Positions 15,251 to 22,628 are shown, numbered from the stretch's first letter. The stretch: 22,657 bases of DNA from an uncultured Collinsella sp. (GCA_902470095.1 CABRFG010000035.1:1-22657), one strand, 5' to 3'. Notes: generated by a model not told the origin, from the letters alone. Translations and numbers: made by a program.

Positions 15251-15371
15251 CTGGGACGGGGATTAAAAACTCATTGGTCCTCGTCCCAGGTAGCTTATTT
15301 GGGACGGGGCTTTTTTGACTGGTATGATTGGTGCGACCATTCGAACCAGCTAAAAGAGCCCCGTCCCAAAT
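15251..15371 (+). promoter_or_regulatory. Four-arm GGGACGGGG hairpin region before luxS, with terminator
   Basis: Four arms can pair in exclusive ways. Arm 1 (15251-15261) pairs with arm 2 (15279-15289). The core of arm 2 (15279-15287) pairs with 15301-15309, followed by TTTTTT, giving an intrinsic terminator. Arm 3, ATTTGGGACGGGGCT (15297-15311), is a perfect 15-base complement of arm 4 (15357-15371). At minimum it ends the kinase operon; the arrangement also resembles an attenuator. Confidence 0.65.
15320..15328 (+). promoter_or_regulatory. Candidate extended -10 promoter of luxS
   Basis: TG-G-TATGAT (15320-15328) is an extended -10 sequence about 65 bases before the luxS ATG, inside the loop of the arm 3/arm 4 hairpin. 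No good -35 is seen at 17 bases, which extended -10 promoters do not need. It would start luxS downstream of the terminator. Confidence 0.4.
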
Positions 15372-15392
15372 TGACTACCGAGAGGATCTGCC

Positions 15393-15881
15393 ATGGAGCG
15401 CATCGCGAGTTTTTCCGTTGACCATCTGCTGCTTGAGCCCGGCGTGTATGTGAGCCGCATCGACCGCGATCCGGCGACCGGTGCTGCCGTCACCACGTTT
15501 GACCTGCGCCTGACCACGCCCAACAAGGAGCCGGTCATGAACACGGCCGAGTGCCACACCATCGAGCACCTGGGCGCGACGTTCCTTCGCAATCATGCCG
15601 AGTGGTCGAGCCGAATTGTCTACTTTGGCCCCATGGGCTGCCGCACGGGCTTTTACCTCGTCGTATTTGGCGAGGTGACGAGCGAGGAGATCCTGCCGCT
15701 CGTGCGTGAGCTGTTCGAGTTTGTTGCCGACTTTGAGGGCGATGTCCCCGGTGCCGCTCCCGAGGAGTGCGGCAACTACCTGGACCAGAACCTTCCCATG
15801 GCTAACTGGCTCGCACGCCGCTACCTCGACCGCGACCTGGCCGATATCGACGAGAAGCACCTGCATTATCAGCAGGCGTAA
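15393..15881 (+). CDS. luxS: S-ribosylhomocysteine lyase LuxS
   Basis: This 162-residue metalloenzyme cleaves S-ribosylhomocysteine to homocysteine and the precursor of autoinducer-2, as part of the activated methyl cycle in the cytoplasm. The metal site HTIEH (His55, His59, with catalytic Glu58) and Cys126 in EECGNY are intact, as is the catalytic Cys83 in MGCRTGFYL. The length is close to LuxS proteins in general. AGAGGA precedes the ATG. It is a single gene between the kinase operon and the DUF4867 gene, with its own terminator; no Pfs nucleosidase or other methyl-cycle gene is next to it. AI-2 production follows from the enzyme, but signalling use is not shown. Confidence 0.97.
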   Translation: MERIASFSVDHLLLEPGVYVSRIDRDPATGAAVTTFDLRLTTPNKEPVMNTAECHTIEHLGATFLRNHAEWSSRIVYFGPMGCRTGFYLVVFGEVTSEEILPLVRELFEFVADFEGDVPGAAPEECGNYLDQNLPMANWLARRYLDRDLADIDEKHLHYQQA

Positions 15882-15910
15882 GGGCTTTATCGCCTAAAAC
15901 GCACGGATTG

Positions 15911-15941
15911 GGCGCCTTCGCTTATGCGGGGGCGCCTTTTT
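15911..15941 (+). terminator. Rho-independent terminator of luxS
   Basis: GGCGCCTTCGC (15911-15921) pairs with GCGGGGGCGCC (15926-15936), allowing two G-U pairs, around a TTAT loop, followed by TTTTT. It lies 30 bases after the luxS stop. Confidence 0.92.
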
Positions 15942-15980
15942 GTTGAGTGGTCAGGACGAGCGTTCAAAATCGCTCATGTC

Positions 15981-16016
15981 TGTTCTAGAATGTTCGTATA
16001 GTCACATTTACGAACA
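15981..16016 (+). promoter_or_regulatory. Operator-like inverted repeat before the DUF4867 gene
   Basis: TGTTCGTA (15991-15998) and TACGAACA (16009-16016) form a perfect inverted repeat with a 10-base spacer; a further TGTTC half-site lies exactly 10 bases upstream (15981). A TATAGT (15997-16002) may be the -10. The right arm abuts the GGAG ribosome binding site, so a bound repressor would block transcription start. The regulator is not identified. Confidence 0.55.
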
Positions 16017-16025
16017 GGAGTGAAC

Positions 16026-16670
16026 ATGTATATCTACTCTGTCTCTGATCCCGAGTTCAAGTCCTATGGCCGCGTGTGGGATGACGTTCCGTCCAGCCTG
16101 ACCGCTCCGCTCGTCGAGGCACTCGCGGCTACGCCCATCCCCGAGGGCAGCAAATACGTGGCCTCCGCGCCCGAGCTCGAGCAGGTTGAGGGCGCCGACA
16201 CGCTCGGCCTGCTCATGTACGGCGGCCGCCCCTTCCAGCTCGGCTGGTGCAACGGCCACAACACACGACTCAACTGTCTGGAGTATCACCGCGCGAGTGA
16301 GTTTAACCTGGGCGCCCGCGACTTTATCCTGCTCGTGGCGCATCGCTGGGAGATCGAGGACGGAAAGCTCGATACCGCGTTCGTCAAGGCGTTCCGCGTG
16401 CCGGCGGGCAAGGTTGTCGAGGTCTTCAACACCACGCTCCACTACACGCCGTGCATGGTCGATGAAAGCGGCTTCCAGGTGATGGTGGCGCTGCCCGCCG
16501 GTACCAACGGTCCGCGCCCCGAGGCCGCAACCGACATGCCTGCCGCCGGTGACAGCTACTGCTACTGGAAGGCCGACAAGTGGGTCCTCTGCCATGCTGA
16601 CAGCCCCAAGGCAGCCGAAGGCGGCTACGTGGGCCTCATCGGAAAGAACCTCGACATCGCCTGCGACTAG
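16026..16670 (+). CDS. DUF4867 family protein
   Basis: This 214-residue protein matches, from memory of the family, the DUF4867 group: it starts MYIYSVSDPEFKSYGRV and has YGGRPFQLGWCNGHNTRLNCLEYHRASEFNLGA, a metal- or sugar-binding-like block rich in His, Asn and Glu, followed by a cupin-like VPAGKVVEVFNTTLHYTPC. Members are predicted cupin-fold cytosolic proteins found near carbohydrate genes; no reaction is established to my knowledge. No signal peptide or membrane segment is seen. The ATG at 16026 is 5 bases from GGAG; a GTG two codons earlier is possible but overlaps the SD. It is probably a single-gene unit under an inverted-repeat operator. A role in sugar or sugar-acid metabolism is a guess from context. 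Confidence 0.82.
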   Translation: MYIYSVSDPEFKSYGRVWDDVPSSLTAPLVEALAATPIPEGSKYVASAPELEQVEGADTLGLLMYGGRPFQLGWCNGHNTRLNCLEYHRASEFNLGARDFILLVAHRWEIEDGKLDTAFVKAFRVPAGKVVEVFNTTLHYTPCMVDESGFQVMVALPAGTNGPRPEAATDMPAAGDSYCYWKADKWVLCHADSPKAAEGGYVGLIGKNLDIACD

Positions 16671-16677
16671 AATCTTC

Positions 16678-16817
16678 TGTCTCAATCTGTAACACCTAGC
16701 GGGCTAAATCGCCTCTACCTGTTATAGATCGAGACAAACCGTAGAGGGCCGCCCGAAAAATCTCGATCTGTAACACCAGGCCCGATTTTGGCTGTCTAAC
16801 TGTTACAGATTGAGACA
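16678..16817. repeat. Two tandem hairpin repeat units with TGTAACA/TGTTA arms
   Basis: Unit 1 has arms TGTCTCAATCTGTAACA (16678-16694) and TGTTATAGATCGAGACA (16720-16736). Unit 2 has TCTCGATCTGTAACA (16761-16775) and TGTTACAGATTGAGACA (16801-16817). Both left arms continue with CC and both right arms with AACC, while the loops differ in sequence. They are direct repeats about 80 bases apart, each an inverted repeat. They look like a small palindromic intergenic element rather than terminators. Confidence 0.75.
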
Positions 16818-16827
16818 AACCGGGCCC

Positions 16828-16866
16828 AAGCCACCACAAAGGTGCCTGTCCCCTTTGTGGCGGCTT
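16828..16866. repeat. Perfect-like hairpin adjoining the tandem repeats
   Basis: AAGCCACCACAAAGG (16828-16842) and its reverse complement at 16852-16866 match at 14 of 15 positions around a 9-base loop. An alternative fold exists, because GCCTGTCC (16845-16852) can pair with GGACAGGC (16867-16874). There is no T-run. It may be part of the same intergenic repeat cluster or a terminator of the DUF4867 gene. Confidence 0.65.
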
Positions 16867-17016
16867 GGACAGGCGGGTATCAAAAAGTGTCAGACGGGAC
16901 GGTCGCCGGGCCACCGTGTGCGAAAAGAAGTATCGACCTGCGTCGTTGCCGTTGGGTGGCACCCCGTTTGCGGGGATACTGAAACCACGACAAGCGGCAT
17001 ATGAAAGGATTGATGC

Positions 17017-18447
17017 ATGGCTTTCCGTAATGACTTCCTGTGGGGCGGCGCGACGGCTGCCAACCAGTGCGAGGGCGCCTACAACGTGGACGGCCGCGGC
17101 CTTGCCAACGTGGACGTGGCTCCGCACGGCCCCGAGCGCTATGCGGTGGTCTCCGGCCAGCGTAAGATGCTCGACTTCGAGGACGGCTATTACTATCCCG
17201 CGCAGACCGGCATCGATTTCTACCACCATTACAAGGAGGACATCGCTCTCTTTGCCGAGATGGGCTTTAAGACCTTCCGTATGAGCCTGGCTTGGACCCG
17301 CATCTTCCCCAACGGCGACGAGACCGAGCCCAACGAGGCCGGTCTGGCCTTCTACGAGGACGTATTCCGCGAGTGCCAGGCGCACGGCATCGAGCCGCTT
17401 GTGACCATCACGCACTTCGACTGCCCGATTCATCTCATCAAGGAGTACGGCGGCTGGCGCAACCGCAAGCTCATCGACTTCTACAAGAATCTCGCGACCA
17501 CGATCTTTACCCGCTACAAGGGCCTGGTGAAGTACTGGCTCACCTTTAACGAGATCAATATGATCCTGCACCTGCCGTTTATGGGTGCCGGTCTGGTCTT
17601 TGAGGAGGGCGAGAACAAGGAGGCCGTCGAGTACCTGGCCGCCCACAACGAGCTCGTCGCCAGCGCTTGGGCAACCAAGATTGCCCACGAGATCGATCCT
17701 GAGGTCAAGATCGGCTGTATGCTCGCCGCAGGTAGCTACTACCCCTACAGCTGCCGTCCGGGCGACGTGCGCCAAGCGCAGATTGACAACCAGAGCAACT
17801 ATTTCTTCGTCGACGTCCAGAGCCGCGGCTACTACCCGGCCTATGCCGTCAAGAAGCTCGAGCGTCTGGGCATCGATGTGGGCATGACGGACGAGGACCG
17901 CGAGATCCTGGCCGCCAACACCGTCGACTTCATCAGCTTTAGCTACTACAGCACCCGCTGCTCTGCCGGTGCCGATAACCCCGATGTCGAGCGCACCCAG
18001 GGCAACGCCTTCGCCGGCGCCAAGAATCCCTATCTGCAGGAGAGCCAGTGGGGCTGGGCCATCGATCCGCTGGGCTTCCGCATCACCCTTAACGACCTGT
18101 ACGACCGTTATCAGAAGCCGCTGTTTGTGGTCGAGAACGGTCTGGGCGCCAAGGATGTTGTCGAGGAGGATGGCTCCATCAACGACGACTACCGTATCGA
18201 CTACCTGCGCCAGCATATTGCCGCGATGCGTGATGCTGTGACCGAGGACGGCGTTGACCTGCTGGGGTACACCACCTGGGGCCCGATTGACCTGGTGAGC
18301 GCCGGCACGGGCGAGATGTCCAAGCGCTACGGCTTTATCTACGTGGACCGCGACGACGCAGGCAACGGCACCCTCAAGCGCTCCAAAAAGAAGAGCTTCG
18401 ACTGGTACAAGCACGTCATTGAGACGAATGGTGAGGACCTGTCCTAA
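17017..18447 (+). CDS. 6-phospho-beta-glucosidase, GH1 (stand-alone copy)
   Basis: This 476-residue GH1 enzyme is closely similar to the operon copy at 7538 over its whole length. It has FLWGGATAANQCEGA at the N-terminus, acid/base Glu179 in TFNEIN, nucleophile Glu373 in VVENG, and the phospho-substrate block DLVSAGTGEMSKRYGFIYVD followed by SKKKSFDWY. It should hydrolyse 6-phospho-beta-glucosides from PTS uptake. GAAAGGA at 17003-17009 is a good SD, 7 bases before the ATG. Unlike the operon copy it has no adjacent PTS genes and no RAT site. Its codons are strongly GC-biased like the isomerase operon, so it is probably the resident, well-expressed copy with a different substrate range or regulation. 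Confidence 0.92.
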   Translation: MAFRNDFLWGGATAANQCEGAYNVDGRGLANVDVAPHGPERYAVVSGQRKMLDFEDGYYYPAQTGIDFYHHYKEDIALFAEMGFKTFRMSLAWTRIFPNGDETEPNEAGLAFYEDVFRECQAHGIEPLVTITHFDCPIHLIKEYGGWRNRKLIDFYKNLATTIFTRYKGLVKYWLTFNEINMILHLPFMGAGLVFEEGENKEAVEYLAAHNELVASAWATKIAHEIDPEVKIGCMLAAGSYYPYSCRPGDVRQAQIDNQSNYFFVDVQSRGYYPAYAVKKLERLGIDVGMTDEDREILAANTVDFISFSYYSTRCSAGADNPDVERTQGNAFAGAKNPYLQESQWGWAIDPLGFRITLNDLYDRYQKPLFVVENGLGAKDVVEEDGSINDDYRIDYLRQHIAAMRDAVTEDGVDLLGYTTWGPIDLVSAGTGEMSKRYGFIYVDRDDAGNGTLKRSKKKSFDWYKHVIETNGEDLS

Positions 18448-18482
18448 GGAAGCTGAGACACTCAACTTCAGAGCCTCCTAAT

Positions 18483-18523
18483 CAAGGCGCCCGGCGAGCA
18501 GTTAATGCTCACCGGGCGCCTTG
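18483..18523 (+). terminator. Terminator-like hairpin after the second GH1 gene
   Basis: CAAGGCGCCCGG (18483-18494) pairs perfectly with CCGGGCGCCTTG (18512-18523), with an inner GAGC/GCTC stem. It follows the GH1 stop by 36 bases. Only two T's follow, so Rho-independent action is likely from stem strength but not certain. Confidence 0.7.
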
Positions 18524-18589
18524 CCGTCTGCGGATTTTGGGACATGCGGCCCGCTTTTTCGGCCCATCTGTCGGTACACTAAAGGGACT

Positions 18590-20473
18590 ATGGGTACCCG
18601 CGAGCGACATATCGGCCACGCGGCCGCCCGATCCGCACCCGTGGCGGATCCCAGGGGCGGCAGGCTCTTCGCCATGCCGCGATTCCTTGTTGGCATAACA
18701 CATCAGGTGTACCGTCATCGCGTCTTTGCTATCGCCGGTGCCATCACCGCGCTGTTCCTCATGCTTTTGGCGGTCTTGCCGGCGCTGTTCGCCTTCGACC
18801 CCAAACTTTCTAACGCCGTGCCCGCCTATAGCGAGGTGTCCGAAGAGGTCGTGGATGCGCTCGCCCACTCGAGCTCTCTCCCGCTGCTTGTCGCCGCAAT
18901 TATATTTTCGATCTGGGGCGTATCGGTCTATCTGCGCTGTTTGGACTATGTGTTGCGTCGCCGCCTTGTTGCCGTCGCCACCATCTGCGCCCTGTGGATG
19001 ATCGAAGTCATTCTCAAGTACAAGTCGTTCACGCCGTTCTATGCCACCGTGCTGTGGTACCTGTACTACGTGCCCATGACGCTCATTCCGCTGCTCTACC
19101 AGCTCTGCGGCCTGCGCCTTGCGGGCCTGGAACAACACCGCCTGGGTCGCCGCTACTGCGCTGCGCTGTGGATTGCGGCCATCCTGCTTATCGGATTTGT
19201 GCTCACCAACGATTTTCATCAGCAGGTCTTCCGCTTTGACCGTACAAGCGACACCTGGAGTAACGATTACACGTACGGCTGGGGTTATTTTGTCGTTCTC
19301 GTGTGGACGGTCTTCGACTTCGTGGCCTTTTTTATCCTGGTTGGTCGGTCCTCGTCCTTTCGCATCCAGCGTTTCTCGGGCACGGCGGCGCTCGTACTGC
19401 TGGGTGGCGCATTCTTTGCCGTCTCGTATGCGTTACGCGTGCCCTGGGCATGGAGGCTCAACTTTTCGCTCGTCTATTGCGTCCTGTGCGTGGTGGCGAT
19501 GGAAATCTGTCTCGATTGCGGTGTCATTCCGTCGTATCACGATATCGCCGGCATCTTCGACACCTTGCCGCTTGACCTCAAAGTTCTAACGCGCGACCTG
19601 CAGGAAGTCTATGCCACGCCAGTGTCAAAGCCAATGCCGGTAGGCGTGCGCGAGGAGTTGCGGACCCAGGAGCACGGCCGCGCCCATGCCTTTGCCGTGG
19701 CGTCCGATCCCGATGTGATGTACCGTGCCTTTCCACTGCTGGGCGGATCGGCCCTGCTTGCCCAAGACGTGTCGGAGCTCAACGAGCTTAACCGTGAGCT
19801 GGCACATCGTCGCATGGAGCTGCAGCGTCAAAACGAGCTGCTCGCCGCCGACTACGACCTTAAGACGCACCTGGCAGACCAAGAGGCCGAGACCTTGCTG
19901 GTCCAAGACGTGGACCAGGCGCTTGCCCTCGCGCTCGAAGGGATGTACGACCTGCTGAGCTCGCTACCGCCGTTGACCGATGAATCGTCTTCGCACGAGC
20001 GTTACCGCATGCTGCAGCGCGCCAAGATGCTCGTCGCCTATTGCAAGCGCAAGGGGTCGCTCACGTTGGCACAGCACGGGGAGAGCGGTTTTGATCGCGA
20101 CCGCATTCAGCTCATTGCCAACGAGCTCGCAAGCGACCTGCGCACCATCGATATCGATTGCGCCTCGATTATCGCCATACGGCGCCCGCTGCACGCCAGT
20201 ACGGTAAGCGCCCTGTACGACTGCGTGTATGACTTTGCGTTTTTTGCCTACACCACCGACCATCCGGCGCTTATGTATCACTTGGGCGACCATGACCGAT
20301 GCAGTGTCGAGCTACGCGCCACGCTTTTTTCCAACGATGATGCAGATCTTTCGCAGACGCCCGCTGCGCAAGAGCTCGATAGCGCTCTGCAAGGGCGCAA
20401 CGTGGCATACCGCCTTGAGGGCGAGCCCGGCCAGCTGCGCATGATCGTCTTGATGCCGAGGGCGGGTGAGTGA
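18590..20473 (+). CDS. Multi-pass membrane sensor with degenerate histidine-kinase-like C-terminus
   Basis: This protein of about 627 residues has an N-terminal membrane region (about 44-320) with roughly seven or more hydrophobic helices. A heptad-like coiled coil (SELNELNRELAHRRMELQRQNELL) follows, then a cytosolic C-terminus of about 220 residues. That C-terminus resembles the dimerisation plus ATPase region of DesK-like kinases in layout (a YCKRKGSLTLAQ helix, a strand-rich end RLEGEPGQLRMIVLMP), but I find no phospho-acceptor HD motif, no N-box and no glycine-rich G boxes. It is therefore probably not an active kinase but a sensor or partner of the kinase encoded next, whose gene overlaps its stop by 4 bases. 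The start is uncertain: ATG at 18590 has AAAGGGA close by and a TACACT -10-like box at 18575-18580; ATG at 18674 is an alternative. The signal sensed is unknown. Confidence 0.72.
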   Translation: MGTRERHIGHAAARSAPVADPRGGRLFAMPRFLVGITHQVYRHRVFAIAGAITALFLMLLAVLPALFAFDPKLSNAVPAYSEVSEEVVDALAHSSSLPLLVAAIIFSIWGVSVYLRCLDYVLRRRLVAVATICALWMIEVILKYKSFTPFYATVLWYLYYVPMTLIPLLYQLCGLRLAGLEQHRLGRRYCAALWIAAILLIGFVLTNDFHQQVFRFDRTSDTWSNDYTYGWGYFVVLVWTVFDFVAFFILVGRSSSFRIQRFSGTAALVLLGGAFFAVSYALRVPWAWRLNFSLVYCVLCVVAMEICLDCGVIPSYHDIAGIFDTLPLDLKVLTRDLQEVYATPVSKPMPVGVREELRTQEHGRAHAFAVASDPDVMYRAFPLLGGSALLAQDVSELNELNRELAHRRMELQRQNELLAADYDLKTHLADQEAETLLVQDVDQALALALEGMYDLLSSLPPLTDESSSHERYRMLQRAKMLVAYCKRKGSLTLAQHGESGFDRDRIQLIANELASDLRTIDIDCASIIAIRRPLHASTVSALYDCVYDFAFFAYTTDHPALMYHLGDHDRCSVELRATLFSNDDADLSQTPAAQELDSALQGRNVAYRLEGEPGQLRMIVLMPRAGE

Positions 20474-21969
20474 CGATGCAGATTTCGCTCATCCTTCCCC
20501 AAATCGTTGCGCTCGATGTTGTCTTTGCCCTGACTGCGTGTCTGCAGACGATCCACGTCCCGCTCATCGCATCGCGCCGCTCGTCCTATAACCGTAAGGT
20601 GATTTGCGCCTACGAGGCGAGTCTTGTGCTTCACCTGATGATTTCGGCGCTCATCTTATTCGCGTCGTCTGGCTCGTATCTGATGGCGCCGCTTGACGTT
20701 TGCGCCAGGGCAATGGGCGGAGTGCTGTGGCTGAATGCCGCGATCTTTGCCTATGGCGTGGTACTTATGGTGCACTATCGTCGCCTCGTCATGCTGGTCG
20801 AACTGTTGCTTGTTGTCGCCGTTACACCACCGGTGGTTTTTGCCATGGGCTCGGCGTGGACCGTTGTCCTTATCGCAGAGGGAGCGTTCTTCCTGTTCCG
20901 CTCCATCGCGGCGCTCTTGATGGACGTCCGTAACCGCCAGGAGGATATCACCATGTTCTCGACGATCGAGACCATCAACGTGATTCCCGTGGGCATCCTG
21001 TATCTGGACCCGAGGGGCCGTCCGCTTCTCATGAACCGCTGCATGCGCAAAAACCTGGTGGAACTTCATATGCCTACCGATCTGCGTGACATGAGCAGCA
21101 CATGGAACGACCTGCGCAAACTTAGCATGCAAATGCCTGAAAGCAGTAGGAACCGTGTGCGGATTAATCTGGACCGCTTTGGTAGGGATCGCGCCGTGGT
21201 CGAGATCTCTCCTTCCGAGATTCGTCTGTTCGTGCGTGACTCCGTTACGGTCTCGGGCCGTCCATTCGAGCGCGTCGTCGGCCTGGACGTGACGGAATAC
21301 GCTCACGCCTACGACCGTCTGGCGCAAGCCAACCACCTGCTTGAGCTTGCGGGCCAAGAGCTCCAGGCCCAGATCGAAGAAGTTAAAAAGGTTGCCGACA
21401 ATGCGGCCTACCTACGTATGCGTGCCCGCGTGCACGACGTGATCGGGCAGCGCCTGTCCATCCTCCATCGTTATCTGGAGGAGGGGCGCCTGGATGACGA
21501 GTCACTCGAGCAGATCGACCCGCTGCTGCGCTCAATCGCTGCCGATCTGCGCAGCGGGGGCGACACCGAACCGGCAGAGCAACTGGGCGATATCGTCCAT
21601 GCCTTTGGCCTGGTGAGCGTGCAGATCGATGTGGAGGGCGAGCTGCCAAGCGACGCGCGTGTCGCCGCAGCCTTTCTGCAGATTATCCGCGAAGCCTCGA
21701 CCAATGCCACCAAGCATGCACAGGCCCATCAGGTCCATGTGCGCCTGTGGCAGGAGGGGGCGGATGCTGGAGCCGTCGCGCGCATGACGATTTCTAACGA
21801 CGGCTCCCCAGCCCCCGTATCGTATCGCGAGGGAACGGGTATCCCTGGTATGAGGCATGTCGCACAGAATCTGGGCGGCAGCCTTGAGGTCCATGCCGCC
21901 CCACCCTTTACGCTTACGGTATCCATTCCGCTCGCCTCCAGCGCCACGGTCCAAAGGAGAAGCTCATGA
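20470..21969 (+). CDS. Membrane sensor histidine kinase, NarL/DesK type
   Basis: This 499-residue kinase has about five or six membrane helices in residues 5-150, a PAS-like segment (about 165-280; VIPVGILYLDPRGRPLLMN), a coiled coil (about 280-318), and a DHp helix with phospho-acceptor His322 in RVHDVIGQRLS. The ATPase domain shows an N-box (REASTNATKHA, Asn412), a G1-like ISNDG (441-445) and a G2-like GTGIPGM (455-461), so it appears catalytically complete. It would phosphorylate the response regulator encoded next. The start is a GTG at 20470 that overlaps the upstream stop (GTGA); an ATG two codons later is equally possible. It ends in a 4-base ATGA overlap with the regulator gene, so the three genes are translationally coupled. 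The signal is unknown. Confidence 0.9.
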   Translation: MTMQISLILPQIVALDVVFALTACLQTIHVPLIASRRSSYNRKVICAYEASLVLHLMISALILFASSGSYLMAPLDVCARAMGGVLWLNAAIFAYGVVLMVHYRRLVMLVELLLVVAVTPPVVFAMGSAWTVVLIAEGAFFLFRSIAALLMDVRNRQEDITMFSTIETINVIPVGILYLDPRGRPLLMNRCMRKNLVELHMPTDLRDMSSTWNDLRKLSMQMPESSRNRVRINLDRFGRDRAVVEISPSEIRLFVRDSVTVSGRPFERVVGLDVTEYAHAYDRLAQANHLLELAGQELQAQIEEVKKVADNAAYLRMRARVHDVIGQRLSILHRYLEEGRLDDESLEQIDPLLRSIAADLRSGGDTEPAEQLGDIVHAFGLVSVQIDVEGELPSDARVAAAFLQIIREASTNATKHAQAHQVHVRLWQEGADAGAVARMTISNDGSPAPVSYREGTGIPGMRHVAQNLGGSLEVHAAPPFTLTVSIPLASSATVQRRSS

Positions 21970-22589
21970 TCCGCGTGTTAATTGTCGAAGACCAGGCCAT
22001 TCTGCGCGAGAGCCTGGCACGCTCCGTTGGCGACCAGCCCGATATGACCGTTGTTTCAGCCATCGCCGATGCCTCCGAGGCCTTGGGTGTCGCGCTCAGG
22101 GAGCGCCCTGACATGATACTGATGGACGTGTGCACCGAACACGATTCAAACGGCATCGTGGCGGCGGCGCGCATCAAGGAGCAACTGCCCGAGTGTCGCA
22201 TCATTATCATGACCGGCATGCCCGAGATCACCTTTGTCGATCAGGCCCGCGAGGCGGGCGTCGATAGCTTTGTGTACAAGAACGTCGGTATCGACGAGCT
22301 GTTCGCCGTGATGCGCTCCACGCTGGCGGGCTATTGCACGTTTCCCAAGCCGCCCGAGAGCATTTTTTCGGGCACGGCGGCACTCGACGATGTTGAGCTG
22401 TCGATTTTGCGCCTTGCCTGCGAGGGCAAGAGCCGCCGCGAGATCGCGGCCGAGCTGTTTATGAGCGAGGGCACCATCAAGCGCCGCATCTCGGAGATCC
22501 TAAGCAAGACCGGCTACGACAACATCATGCGCCTTGCCGTGCATGCGGTGACCGAAGGCAGCATCGTCCCCAATATGGAGCGCCCGTAG
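21966..22589 (+). CDS. LuxR/NarL-family response regulator
   Basis: This 207-residue protein has a receiver domain (about 1-120) with acidic Glu8/Asp9, phospho-acceptor Asp54 in ILMDVC, Thr83 in IIIMTGM and Lys105 in FVYKN. A LuxR-type helix-turn-helix follows (about 140-197; SILRLACEGKSRREIAAELF, then EGTIKRRISEIL). Phosphorylated by the neighbouring kinase, it would bind DNA and regulate transcription. AAGGAG (21953-21958) sets the start inside the kinase gene. Some receivers of this family bind atypical signals, but the key residues are all present here. The target promoters cannot be identified from this window. Confidence 0.94.
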   Translation: MIRVLIVEDQAILRESLARSVGDQPDMTVVSAIADASEALGVALRERPDMILMDVCTEHDSNGIVAAARIKEQLPECRIIIMTGMPEITFVDQAREAGVDSFVYKNVGIDELFAVMRSTLAGYCTFPKPPESIFSGTAALDDVELSILRLACEGKSRREIAAELFMSEGTIKRRISEILSKTGYDNIMRLAVHAVTEGSIVPNMERP

Positions 22590-22628
22590 TCGGTGCGCCG
22601 CCCGTGCTCCAACGCCAAAGATAGGCCT

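Larger units (their letters stand above)
16671..17016. other. 346-base intergenic region before the second GH1 gene
   Basis: No gene is seen. The first 200 bases hold two tandem hairpin units and a third hairpin (separate entries). The rest, 16870-17016, is the leader of the GH1 gene. It has a perfect small palindrome, CCCCG-TTTG-CGGGG (16962-16975), and only a weak promoter candidate (TTGGGT, 17 bases, GATACT at 16975). I find no RAT site here, unlike the other glucosidase operon. Confidence 0.6.

Noticed and set aside
15311..15356. tRNA-like fragment on the minus strand (GGTTCGAAT and a nearby CACCA)
   Set aside because: The T-loop sequence is present, but the flanking bases do not form a 5-bp T stem, and no D arm, anticodon arm or acceptor stem can be built.
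15224..15421. Small open frame of 65 codons across the luxS leader
   Set aside because: It overlaps the kinase end, the terminator and the luxS start, has no SD, and its product follows the hairpin sequence.
15393..15881. Claiming a quorum-sensing system from luxS
   Set aside because: LuxS is a methyl-cycle enzyme, and no AI-2 receptor or transporter is seen. The nearby two-component system has no visible link to AI-2.
16678..16866. CRISPR-like array of repeats
   Set aside because: Only two units, each an inverted repeat with long arms, without the regular short direct repeats and equal spacers of a CRISPR array, and no cas genes are present.
16696..18465. Open frame of about 589 codons on the minus strand opposite the second GH1 gene
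   Set aside because: The plus-strand frame has all GH1 motifs and a good SD. The minus frame is a codon-bias shadow that also runs through the hairpin repeats.
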